Source of the DNA: CAYTLW01 sp964438735
GTDB taxonomy: Bacteria > Myxococcota_A > UBA9042
Length of the DNA stretch: 64,000 bases
Direction of reading: 5' to 3'
Assembly (NCBI GenBank): GCA_964438735.1
Contig: CAYTLW010000007.1
Coordinates: forward strand, 54,360 to 118,359
Below are positions 48,994 through 56,947 of this stretch, piece after piece; position 1 is the first letter of the stretch; each line of letters starts with the position of its first letter. The notes beneath the pieces are model-generated. The model did no database searches, was not told the DNA's origin, and worked only from the letters and a program-made list of their open reading frames with translations. A program made the position numbers and the translations under genes.

Positions 48994-49869
48994 TCAGACC
49001 ACGACCAGGGCGACACCGGCGGCGATCCCCAGCGCCGCCATGGCCTTGATGGCGGTGATCTGCTCACCGAAGACCAGGCGACCGACGATGACCGCGGCGA
49101 CCACCCCCAAGGCGCGCTTGATCGCCTCGACCAGGCCCACATGGGCCATGGTGATGGCGGTCAACTGCAACCCCAGGGCCAGGCATCCCACGATCGTGGC
49201 CAGGCCAAAGAGACGACTGCATCGACGCACCGCGCCCAGCTCTGGCAGGGTCCCGCGCCGGGCCATCCAGACCAGCAGCACCGCCGCCAGCGCCGCCACC
49301 TGAACCGCCGCATGCATCGCCACCGAGGTGTGCTGCATGGACACCTTGTCCGCGACCGCGGTGGCGGACCAGAGCGCCGCCACGCCGACCATCAGCGGGC
49401 TGCCCGGCTCCCGTCCCAACGCCTTCAGCAGCGCAAGCGGTCGGCCCAGTTCGGCCGTGCGGGCGTTGAGGATGAAGGCGCCGCAGACCACCATGGCGAT
49501 GCCGGCCCACTGGGCGGAGGTCAGCAGTTCACCGAGCCAGATGGCGGCGAAAACAGCCGAAAACACGGGCGTCAGCGAGAGCAGGGGGACGGTGGCGCTC
49601 AGGGGCGAGCGCCGCACGGCCTCGAAGAAGAGCACGCTGGCCATCACGTTGGCGACCAGCACGCCGGCACCCGGCAGCCAGTAGCCCGGACCAATGACGA
49701 AACGACCGTCGTAGAGCGCCCACGCCGTGAACAGCGGCAGCTGGGAGATGGCCAGCGCCGCGGTCACCGCCACGGGCGTCAGGTGGCGGACGAGCCCCTT
49801 GCGCTGGGCGTCGAAGGTGGCCCATGCCAGCGCGCAACCGATGGTCAGCAGCAGGGCGAAGAGCGACAT
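48994..49869 (-). CDS. EamA/DMT-family transporter
   Basis: A protein of 291 residues from ATG 49869 (ATG 49884 possible). Ten hydrophobic segments in two EamA repeats: TIGCALAWATFDAQRKG, SVLFFEAVRRSPLSATVPLLSLTPVFSAVFAAIWLGE in the first; QLTAITMAHVGLVEAIKRALGVVAAVIVGRLVFGE in the second. These conserved ends (PLLSLTPVF, FGE) are typical of drug/metabolite exporters. The substrate is not known. It lies 129 nt upstream of the caspase gene on the same strand. Confidence 0.88.
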   Translation of the reverse strand: MSLFALLLTIGCALAWATFDAQRKGLVRHLTPVAVTAALAISQLPLFTAWALYDGRFVIGPGYWLPGAGVLVANVMASVLFFEAVRRSPLSATVPLLSLTPVFSAVFAAIWLGELLTSAQWAGIAMVVCGAFILNARTAELGRPLALLKALGREPGSPLMVGVAALWSATAVADKVSMQHTSVAMHAAVQVAALAAVLLVWMARRGTLPELGAVRRCSRLFGLATIVGCLALGLQLTAITMAHVGLVEAIKRALGVVAAVIVGRLVFGEQITAIKAMAALGIAAGVALVVV

Positions 49870-50055
49870 GGTCGAGTCCTGCATGCACGCCCTGGCCGGA
49901 CGGCAAGTTGGCCGCGTCCGGGCGCTGCGCATACCACAGCGGCTGAACGCGGGCGAATCCGTCGCGATATCGATCCCTTGGGATCCGCCCCAAGCCTTCG
50001 ATCATAAAGCGTCTTCACCTGTCCCCAACGATTTCGATCAGTTGCCGATCTGCGC

Positions 50056-50084
50056 TTGACGGCGATCCGGCCGGGCACTAGCAG
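50056..50084 (+). promoter_or_regulatory. Candidate promoter at the DUF1287-like gene
   Basis: TTGACG (50056-50061), 17-nt spacer, TAGCAG (50079-50084). If used, transcription begins after the GTG at 50084, so translation would start at ATG 50150. Confidence 0.4.
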
Positions 50085-51034
50085 TGAATCGCGATGTGAG
50101 TGGCCAATGGCCGCGGTGGGACGAGACGTTGCGGACCTTCAAGACCGACATGGTGCTTTCGCGCCAGCGCAAGCCCGATGGCAGGCGCAAGCCGCTGATC
50201 GTGCACGGGCGCCGCCGTCGCCGCTCCTTGACCCCCGGTCGCGTGGCGCTGCTGGGCGCCGGCGCCCTGGCCGCATTTCTCTGGTATGGCGTGATCGGCG
50301 ATGATCTGGGCACGACGCCAGTCGACACCGCCGCCCAAACGCCAACGCCGCCACCGACCTCCGCCGCGGTCGTGCCCGCCGCTGCACCGGCGGAAGAGGC
50401 CACGGCGACGGGTACGCTCGCCGCGGCGCAGACGCCGCAGCCAACGCAGGTCTGGCGCGCCTTGTTGCACGTGGCCCGCGACCACGTCACCCGTCGGGTC
50501 TACGCCGCGTGGGGTTCGGTCATGGACCTGGAGGCCATGCGCGGCGCCGATGTGGACATGATCGAGCGTGCCCTGGCGACCTTGGATTTTCCGCTGCGAG
50601 CGGCTGTGGTGCGCCATCGATTCCAGGAGCCCAAGCGCTATGGGCTCAAGCGCCAGCCGCCGGCCACCCTGGCAGAACGACGCCGGGCGTTGACGCCTGA
50701 AAACCTGCGAATCTTCTTTGACGTCTTCGCCACCTCTCTGCCTGTCGACGCCCTCGGCGCCGACGGCGGTTGGGCACCCGGCGACATCGTGCTCTTCAGC
50801 ACCAGCGCTTCGGGTCGTCCGCTCATGGCCGGCGTGGTCAGCGACAAGGATGACGAGGACGGCGTCTCCCTGCTCATCACCCTGGATCCGCGCGACCAGG
50901 TCGCCCTGGAGTCCCGCTCCTTGGCCGACTACCACCTGCGGCACCGCTTTCGCTTGACGCGCAGCCACTTGGACCGATGCCAGAAGCGCCTCGAGCTGCC
51001 GCCGTTAAGAATCGACGGCACGTTGCTTCTGTAA
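50084..51034 (+). CDS. Membrane-anchored DUF1287-like protein lacking the usual Cys
   Basis: A protein of 316 residues from GTG 50084; ATG 50150 (294 residues) is an alternative suggested by an overlapping promoter. A basic segment (GRRRRRSLTPGR) precedes one membrane helix (VALLGAGALAAFLWYGVIG) and a Pro/Thr/Ala linker. The C-terminal ~190 residues recall DUF1287 (NlpC/P60-like): LTPENLRIFFDVFA, WAPGDIVLFSTSASGRPLMAGVVSD, LADYHLRHRFRL. The GVCTDV-type Cys segment of that family is absent, so it may be non-catalytic. Similarity is by pattern only. It is divergent from the EamA gene. Confidence 0.6.
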   Translation: MNRDVSGQWPRWDETLRTFKTDMVLSRQRKPDGRRKPLIVHGRRRRRSLTPGRVALLGAGALAAFLWYGVIGDDLGTTPVDTAAQTPTPPPTSAAVVPAAAPAEEATATGTLAAAQTPQPTQVWRALLHVARDHVTRRVYAAWGSVMDLEAMRGADVDMIERALATLDFPLRAAVVRHRFQEPKRYGLKRQPPATLAERRRALTPENLRIFFDVFATSLPVDALGADGGWAPGDIVLFSTSASGRPLMAGVVSDKDDEDGVSLLITLDPRDQVALESRSLADYHLRHRFRLTRSHLDRCQKRLELPPLRIDGTLLL

Positions 51035-51072
51035 CGTCCGGCGCGCCTTTGGGGCGTGTGATCCAAGCCCTG

Positions 51073-51101
51073 TTGCCCCTTTGAGTCATCCTGACTACCT
51101 T
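51073..51101 (+). promoter_or_regulatory. Candidate promoter of the aminotransferase gene
   Basis: TTGCCC (51073-51078), 17-nt spacer, TACCTT (51096-51101), about 36 nt before the ATG. Weak consensus match but correct geometry. Confidence 0.35.
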
Positions 51102-51137
51102 TCTGCCGCCCAACGCTGGTCTGGGCTGGAGGCAGAT

Positions 51138-52457
51138 ATGAATGAGCAGCAGATGATCGACCTGTGCAAGCAGCACACCATGTACACCTGGGCCGCCAGC
51201 GGCGCGGTCTCACCACTGCCGGTGGATCACGCCGAAGGCATTTATTTCTATACGACTTCCGGCAAGCGATTCGTCGACTTCAACAGCCAGCTGATGAGCA
51301 TGCACATCGGCCACAACAACCCCAAGGTGAAGGCTGCGCTGACAGCGCAGCTCGACAAGCTTCAGTTCATCTACCCGGGCACGGCCACGGCGCCGCGCGC
51401 CCGCCTGGGCAAACTGCTCTCCGAGGTGGTGCCCGGCGACATCAACACCTTCTTCTTCACCCTCGGTGGCGCCGAAGCCAACGAGAACGCCATCCGCGCC
51501 GCCCGCCTGTATAGCGGTCGCCACAAGATCCTCAGCCGCTACCGCAGCTATCACGGCGCCACCAACGCCTGCATGCAGCTCACCGGCGATCCCCGGCGCT
51601 GGGCCAATGAGCCGGGTATGCCGGGCGTGGTCCGGGTCATGGATCCCTGGCCATACAACTACTCCTTCGGCGACGACGAAGACGAGATCACCCGCAACAA
51701 CCTCACCTACCTGGAAGAGGTGATCATGTACGAAGGGCCGCACACCATCGCGGCCATGATCATCGAGCCCGTCACCGGCACCAACGGCATCCTGGCGCCG
51801 CCGCGTGGCTACCTGAAGGGCCTGCGCGAGCTCTTGGATCGGCACGGCATCCTGCTGATCTGCGACGAGGTCATGGCCGGCTTTGGCCGCACCGGCAAGT
51901 GGTTCGCCTTCGAGCATGGCGGCATCGTTCCGGACATCGTCACCATGGCCAAAGGCATGACCAGCAGCTACCTGCCGCTGGGTGCCATGGGCTTGCGCGA
52001 CAAGATCGCCGACCACTTCCGCGAGAACGTGTTCTGGGGCGGCCTGACCTACAACTCGCACCCCCTCTGCCTGTCCGTGGGCGAGGCGGTGATCAACGTC
52101 ATCCGCGACGAGGGCCTGGTGGACAACGCCGCCCGGCTGCAGCCGGTCATGCGGCAGGAGATGGATCGGCTCCAGGCCAGGCATCGCTGCGTCAAGACAG
52201 GCCGTTGCATCGGCCTCTTTGGCATGATCGATCTACAAAAGAACAGCGCAGGCGAACCGATGGCGCCGTACAATGGCAGCAGCGAGGGAATGGCCGCGCT
52301 GGGCAAGGCCTTCGCAGAGCTGGGTCTGTTCACCTTCGTGCGCTGGAGCTCCTTCATGTGCAACCCGCCGCTGATCATCACCGAGGAGCAGCTGCGAGAC
52401 GCCTTCGCCATCGTCGACAAGGCCCTCGAAGTGGTCGATCCGTACTTCGAGGGTTGA
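51138..52457 (+). CDS. Class III PLP aminotransferase (beta-alanine/taurine:pyruvate type)
   Basis: A protein of 439 residues from ATG 51138, with GGAGG six bases upstream. PLP-fold class III: FTLGGAEANENAIR, SYHGATNA, ICDEVMAGFGRTG (D243 to the PLP nitrogen) and the Schiff-base K272 in TMAKGMTSSYLPLG. YNSHPLC and FIYPGTATAPRARLG fit omega-amino acid:pyruvate enzymes such as beta-alanine or taurine aminotransferase. It could supply malonate semialdehyde for the MmsA-like enzyme encoded at 31660, closing the pyrimidine pathway, although the genes are about 17 kb apart. Other omega-amino donors are possible. Confidence 0.88.
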   Translation: MNEQQMIDLCKQHTMYTWAASGAVSPLPVDHAEGIYFYTTSGKRFVDFNSQLMSMHIGHNNPKVKAALTAQLDKLQFIYPGTATAPRARLGKLLSEVVPGDINTFFFTLGGAEANENAIRAARLYSGRHKILSRYRSYHGATNACMQLTGDPRRWANEPGMPGVVRVMDPWPYNYSFGDDEDEITRNNLTYLEEVIMYEGPHTIAAMIIEPVTGTNGILAPPRGYLKGLRELLDRHGILLICDEVMAGFGRTGKWFAFEHGGIVPDIVTMAKGMTSSYLPLGAMGLRDKIADHFRENVFWGGLTYNSHPLCLSVGEAVINVIRDEGLVDNAARLQPVMRQEMDRLQARHRCVKTGRCIGLFGMIDLQKNSAGEPMAPYNGSSEGMAALGKAFAELGLFTFVRWSSFMCNPPLIITEEQLRDAFAIVDKALEVVDPYFEG

Positions 52458-52476
52458 GGCCCGCGGGAGTCCTGTC

Positions 52477-52959
52477 ATGCCGCCACGTCTACGAATCCTG
52501 CTCATCGCCGCCCTGGCGTTTGGCGTGATGTGGGGGCTGCGTCGCCTCTACCGGCGCATCCGCAACCGCAACCGCGAGCAGAGCCTGCCCACCGAGCGCG
52601 GCGGCGTGATCCGCAAGGTGACGTACCACGAAAACGGCCGCATGAAGTCCGAGCGCTACCTGCTCGACGGTGTCATGCATGGCCCCTGGATGATCTGGGA
52701 CGAGGAAGGCAGCAAGCTGGCAGAGGGCCACCACAGCCGCGGCATGCTCGACGGCGTCGAGATCCGCTACGGATCCGACGGCCACAAGGTCAGCGAGATC
52801 AACTGGCTCGAGGGGCGCCGCCACGGCACCACCACCGAGTACGGTGCCGAGGGCAAACCCGCGCGACAGATCTGCTACGTTCACGCCGAAGAAGGCACGC
52901 CTCCGGCCCACGAGGGCCCCTGCGCGCAGGACGAGATGGACGTGCCCAAGCCCGACTGA
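52477..52959 (+). CDS. Membrane-anchored MORN-variant repeat protein
   Basis: A protein of 160 residues with GGGAG upstream of the ATG. One N-terminal membrane helix (ILLIAALAFGVMWGL) followed by a basic segment (RRLYRRIRNRNR). Three MORN-variant (PF07661/YwqK-type) strands follow: YHENGRMKSERYLLDGVMHG, WDEEGSKLAEGHHSRGMLDG, and WLEGRRHGTTTEYGAEGK. Such repeats act as binding scaffolds, sometimes as antitoxins; no toxin gene is adjacent. It lies 19 nt after the aminotransferase and 22 nt before gluQ, so a shared transcript is likely. Confidence 0.78.
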   Translation: MPPRLRILLIAALAFGVMWGLRRLYRRIRNRNREQSLPTERGGVIRKVTYHENGRMKSERYLLDGVMHGPWMIWDEEGSKLAEGHHSRGMLDGVEIRYGSDGHKVSEINWLEGRRHGTTTEYGAEGKPARQICYVHAEEGTPPAHEGPCAQDEMDVPKPD

Positions 52960-52981
52960 AACCGCGGGAGAACGCCGCCAC

Positions 52982-54073
52982 ATGGCCTCCCAAGACGCGC
53001 CTCAAACCACGCCAGGTTCCCCGCCGGTGGGCCGCCTCGCGCCCAGCCCCACCGGTGTGCTGCACATCGGCAACGCGCGCAGCCTGCTGCTGGCCTGGCT
53101 GTCGGTCCGTTCGCGGGGCGGCAGGGTGCTCTTGCGGGTCGAGGACCTGGCCCCCGGACCGCCCGACAAGGTGGCTTCCCTGCTTGGCGACATGCACTAC
53201 CTGGGCCTGGACTGGGACCCGCCAGACCTGGCGGAGGCACGGGTCGATGTGGCCGATTTCATCGACCTGGACGCCAATCTGCCGCCATTCATCCTGCAGA
53301 GCCGCCGCCACGGCGCCTATCAGCGTGTGCTCGATGACCTCGAACGCGCCGGCCTGGTCTACCCCTGCATCTGCACCCGCAAAGAGATCGAGCAGGCCCT
53401 GCGCGCGCCCCACGCCGAGACCCGCGGCGCCGCCTATCCCGGCACCTGCAACGGGCGGTTTTCGAGCATCTCCGAAGCGGTGCGTTACGAAGCCGAGGTG
53501 TCGCACGCCGCCGATCGCAAACCCATCGGCGTCGCCCTGCGCCTTCGTGTTCCCTCCGCGCCCATCACCTTCACCGATGGCGTCTGCGGCGATGTGAACG
53601 TGTCGTTACAAGATCAGAGCGGCGACTTCGTCATCCGCCGAAAGGACGGCGCCTTCGCCTACATGCTGGCGGTGGTGGTCGACGACCTGGCCATGGGCAT
53701 CGACGAGGTGGTGCGCGGCGACGACCTGCTGGACTGCACCGGTCAGCAGCTGGCCCTCTTCGACGCCCTCGACCGGCACCGGGTGGTCAGCGACCCGGGC
53801 GTGGATCCCACGCGGCCACCCCCGGCCTGGTTCCATGCGCCGCTGGTCTACGGAGATGACGGCCGCCGCCTGGCCAAGCGCGACCGCTCCCTGCACGTGC
53901 AGACGCTGCAGAAGATGGGCGTACCCGGCACGCGCGTTCGACGCTGGCTGGCCGCCAGCCTGGGTCTGCCCGACACCGATGACCCGGCGGAGATGGCCGC
54001 GCACTTCGACTGGGCTGGCAGTCCGCGCGATTCGGTGGTCTTTGGCGGGGCGGAGCTGGCGGCGCTGCTGTAG
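52982..54073 (+). CDS. gluQ: Glutamyl-queuosine tRNA(Asp) synthetase
   Basis: A protein of 363 residues from ATG 52982. A truncated GluRS without anticodon-binding domain: class I HIGH motif PSPTGVLHIGNA (HIG at 28-30), zinc-type Cys in YPCICTRKEI and PGTCNG, QGxFVIRRKDG, VRGDDLLDCTGQQ, and KMSKS-like RRLAKRDRSL. GluQ (YadB) attaches glutamate to the queuosine base of tRNA(Asp). Some members of this group keep glutamyl-tRNA activity, but the length argues for GluQ. The C-terminus (about 300-363) is a short helical tail. Confidence 0.9.
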   Translation: MASQDAPQTTPGSPPVGRLAPSPTGVLHIGNARSLLLAWLSVRSRGGRVLLRVEDLAPGPPDKVASLLGDMHYLGLDWDPPDLAEARVDVADFIDLDANLPPFILQSRRHGAYQRVLDDLERAGLVYPCICTRKEIEQALRAPHAETRGAAYPGTCNGRFSSISEAVRYEAEVSHAADRKPIGVALRLRVPSAPITFTDGVCGDVNVSLQDQSGDFVIRRKDGAFAYMLAVVVDDLAMGIDEVVRGDDLLDCTGQQLALFDALDRHRVVSDPGVDPTRPPPAWFHAPLVYGDDGRRLAKRDRSLHVQTLQKMGVPGTRVRRWLAASLGLPDTDDPAEMAAHFDWAGSPRDSVVFGGAELAALL

Positions 54074-54109
54074 GGATCCCGCTGCATATCTGAAGCCGCG
54101 TCTTGTGCC

Positions 54110-54139
54110 TTGTCCGCTTCGGCCGCCTGCCGTTACCCT
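54110..54139 (+). promoter_or_regulatory. Promoter upstream of the 54181 lipoprotein
   Basis: TTGTCC (54110-54115), 18-nt spacer, TACCCT (54134-54139), about 42 nt before the ATG. It shares its -35 with the promoters at 34487 and 37801. Confidence 0.42.
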
Positions 54140-54180
54140 GACCGCTCCACAGTCGGGCACACCACCAGGGAGCCGAGACC

Positions 54181-56397
54181 ATGCGCCACTCCATCGTCGA
54201 GCGTTCCTTCGCCTGTCTGCTCATCGGCCTGCTGGCCGGCAGTTGCGCCACGCCCGCGACTTCGGGCGGCTCGGCCGCCACCTCCCAGGACACGGGCGCC
54301 GCCGCTCCCGACAGCCAGGAGCCGGCCGACAAGGACGTGACCACAACAGCCCCTGACGCTGGCGCCACAGCCGACGTCGCGGTCGAAGACAGCGGCGCCG
54401 CACCCGCCGATGCCGGCCCCAAGCCCACCGACGCCGGCCCATCTGCCACCGACGCGGGGGCAGATGCCGCCTCCGCCGACGCCCCCGATGCCGTCGACGA
54501 CGCCGACGAGCTCACCCTCACCGTCGAGGAGCTGCTCGAGCAGCAACTGATCCAGTACGACATCCAGAAGATGAAGCCCACCAAAGACGGCTCAGATTAC
54601 GGCGTGCGCAACGCCAAAGCCGACGGCAGCGCGACCTTCTATTCGCCCAAGCTCAAGGCGGTCTTCGATGTGTCGATCAACAACGACGACGACAAGAAAC
54701 CCAAACCCATCGGCGGGGTGCGCGTATCGGTCAAAGCCGAAGACAACGACCACATCTTCGTGCTGGTCACCGACAGCACGGGTCTGTACGAGCCGGCCAT
54801 GTACACCGGCAAGCTGGTCAACGGCAGCGTGGACGTCAAAAGCAGCACCAGCGGCGGCGACGAGGAGCCCTTCGTCTACGACTCCAAGGCAGGCAATCCC
54901 TTCGAGGTCGACAAGGACGGCACCCTGGTCGGCACCCTGGCCACCATGGCCGTCAAGTGTGTGCTACGCACCATCGCCATGGGCGCCATCTCGTTCGCGG
55001 TCAAGAAGCTGGTCACCAGCGTCTGCACCATGGTCATGCCGCTCTACACCGACACCTGCGCCATCATCGCCGAGCTCAGCGCCTGGGTGGTCACCGCGGC
55101 CATCACCGGCGGCATCAAGTTGAAGTTCGAGGGCGCGGTCAACTGGAGTACCCCATTCGCCAAGGCGATGGGCGACGCGACCCTGGGCTGGTTCATCGGC
55201 TGGGGCTGCGAAAAGGGCACAGGCGCCCTGATGGTCGCCTACGGCTGGGTCACAGGCACCGGCACCCTCACCGGCCATAACGCGGTGGTCAAACGCTACA
55301 AAAAGCTCACCTGGCGGATGAACTACCTGCTGGACAAGATGGGCCAGCCGGTCACGCCGCCGGCGACCCCCATGACCGCCCAGCAGAAGAAGTTCATTGG
55401 CAACATCATCAAGCGGATCCACGAGATCCTCATCTATCACAAGCCCTTTGTGCACAAGAACTTCTTCGTCACCTACAGCGGTGAGTCGGTCAAACAGGCG
55501 GCCAAGGGCACACTCTTCGAGAAGATGATCGAGTCCGTAGGCAACCTGGCAGACAAGGCCTACGACGTGAAGCCGCCGCTGCTGCCCATCGACGCCTCGT
55601 TGATCATCAGCGCCTCGCCGCCGCTGACCTACTCCAACCTGTGGAAGGCAGCGACCATCAAGTCCAACGCGCAGAAGATCGTCTTTGAGAAGATCAAGTG
55701 GCAGCAGACCTCGACCAGCTGGAAGCTCAAGAACCTGGGCCACGCCATCGGCTGCGGACTCGGCATCATGAAGGGCTTCAACGGCTACGTGACCAACAAC
55801 ACCTCAGACCCCAGCCTCAACATCGACAGCATCAAGCTGGCCAACGAGGGCCTGGAGTTCGGCATCCGCGTGGCCAACAAGGCCTACGACCTGACCTGGG
55901 GCGGCTCCATCGTCGACCCCACCTGCTACCCCGACCTGCAGGAGCCCAATGATAAGTTCGTCCAGAAGGGCATGGTGGCGCCCTTCAACGGCAAGATGAT
56001 GTTCGACAAGATGACCCTCAAGAAGGGCGACGTCGACTGGATGACCCTGCCGGTCAAGGGCGTCATCTCCAAGGTCCAGGCCGGTGTCGGAGCCCGCAAC
56101 GGCGGCGCCGGCGATTGCCCGGGCCCGGCCATGGCCCAGCTCTGCCTGCAGCTGTACTGGTACAGCAACATCAACGAACTGAGCGACTCCGACCCCTTCC
56201 CCATCGGCAGCGAAAAATGCGGCCAGATCGGCCCCGCCGCCGCCGGCAACGATCCCCAATTCAGCACCGACAAGCTCGCCGTCTCCATCGTCACCGGCGA
56301 ACAAAACGCCCGCCTCGTCGTCCGAGTCCGCCACAAGACCGCCCCCGGCGCCGACGTGCCCTACAAGCTCATGGTCTTCGCCGGCAAGGCGTTCTGA
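54181..56397 (+). CDS. Lipoprotein of unknown function with pre-peptidase-like C-terminus
   Basis: A protein of 738 residues; GGGAG precedes the ATG. Lipobox Cys22 (LLAGSC), then a linker rich in DAG and TDAG to about residue 115. A beta-rich segment follows (GGVRVSVKAEDNDHIFVLVTD). Residues ~255-315 are strongly hydrophobic (TIAMGAISFAVKK, CTMVMPLYTDTCAIIAEL, AWVVTAAITGG) and may be membrane-active or buried. Residues ~400-560 are helical with many Lys. The last ~160 residues look like a PPC domain (EPNDKFVQKG, KKGDVDWMTLPV, PYKLMVFAG). There are no Cys-rich repeats and no known catalytic motif. The gene stands alone with its own promoter. Confidence 0.75.
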   Translation: MRHSIVERSFACLLIGLLAGSCATPATSGGSAATSQDTGAAAPDSQEPADKDVTTTAPDAGATADVAVEDSGAAPADAGPKPTDAGPSATDAGADAASADAPDAVDDADELTLTVEELLEQQLIQYDIQKMKPTKDGSDYGVRNAKADGSATFYSPKLKAVFDVSINNDDDKKPKPIGGVRVSVKAEDNDHIFVLVTDSTGLYEPAMYTGKLVNGSVDVKSSTSGGDEEPFVYDSKAGNPFEVDKDGTLVGTLATMAVKCVLRTIAMGAISFAVKKLVTSVCTMVMPLYTDTCAIIAELSAWVVTAAITGGIKLKFEGAVNWSTPFAKAMGDATLGWFIGWGCEKGTGALMVAYGWVTGTGTLTGHNAVVKRYKKLTWRMNYLLDKMGQPVTPPATPMTAQQKKFIGNIIKRIHEILIYHKPFVHKNFFVTYSGESVKQAAKGTLFEKMIESVGNLADKAYDVKPPLLPIDASLIISASPPLTYSNLWKAATIKSNAQKIVFEKIKWQQTSTSWKLKNLGHAIGCGLGIMKGFNGYVTNNTSDPSLNIDSIKLANEGLEFGIRVANKAYDLTWGGSIVDPTCYPDLQEPNDKFVQKGMVAPFNGKMMFDKMTLKKGDVDWMTLPVKGVISKVQAGVGARNGGAGDCPGPAMAQLCLQLYWYSNINELSDSDPFPIGSEKCGQIGPAAAGNDPQFSTDKLAVSIVTGEQNARLVVRVRHKTAPGADVPYKLMVFAGKAF

Positions 56398-56682
56398 TCC
56401 AGGCCGTCACGAACTTGACACCTTTGGATCCAAACGCACCACTGAAATGCCCCGCCCAAGAGGGTCAGGTATTGACACCTGACACCTTGGCGCACAAGAC
56501 ACCCGCCACGATTTCGTGCTCCAAGACGCGGTTCCCGCCGCAGTGACAGTTTGCCCCTGGGCGCGACCATCTTCGGCCGTGGCACGGTATGCAACAAGCA
56601 GCCCACAACCTCCAATCTTGTACATGCTATTAGCCATTGATATTATGTCGATAGTTGGAAAACAACCGAATTGAACGTGATA
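56398..56682. other. Gene-free segment with repeated TTGACACCT and an AT-rich patch
   Basis: No supported gene. TTGACACCT occurs at 56415-56423 and 56472-56480, and GACACCTT at 56481-56488. Two short segments (CACTGAAATGCCCC near 56442 and CAGTGACAGTTTGCCCC near 56540) look like decayed insertion-sequence ends. From about 56590 to 56682 the base composition drops to AT-rich, unlike all neighbours. Open frames here are shadows. Confidence 0.5.
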
Positions 56683-56846
56683 CCGAAAAGTCCCCCGGTG
56701 GACTTTTCGGGCGCGTCACGTCTGACGCGCCCGCGGCCGCCACGCGGCCGGAGGTTGGGGTGAGGTCGGAAAAGCCACGCCTTTTCCGTCCGAGGGGGAT
56801 TCCCTGCAATCCCCCTGAACCAAAAGTCCACTGGTGGACTTTTCGT
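56683..56846. repeat. Array of six consecutive hairpins
   Basis: Six inverted repeats follow one another: 56683-56710 (11-bp stem, CCGAAAAGTCC), 56709-56732 (10 bp, GGGCGCGTCA), 56734-56750 (7 bp, CGGCCGC), 56767-56788 (8 bp, CGGAAAAG), 56793-56816 (9 bp, AGGGGGATT) and 56822-56843 (10 bp, AAAAGTCCAC). All stems are perfect. The first and last hairpins share the same stem sequence (AAAAGTCC / GGACTTTTCG), so they also form near-direct repeats flanking the array. No gene is predicted. It lies about 100 bp upstream of the giant lipoprotein G start. Confidence 0.88.
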
Positions 56847-56947
56847 GCCAAACAGCGCCCCGCAAGCGGTACATCGCGCCGGCACTTGCACCGCCGCGGC
56901 GCATCCACGACTCTGAACCTCCCGACCCGGTCACAAACGAGGACAAG

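Noticed and set aside
52477..52959. Antitoxin of a toxin-antitoxin pair (MORN/YwqK type)
   Set aside because: No toxin-like small gene on either side; neighbours are an aminotransferase and gluQ.
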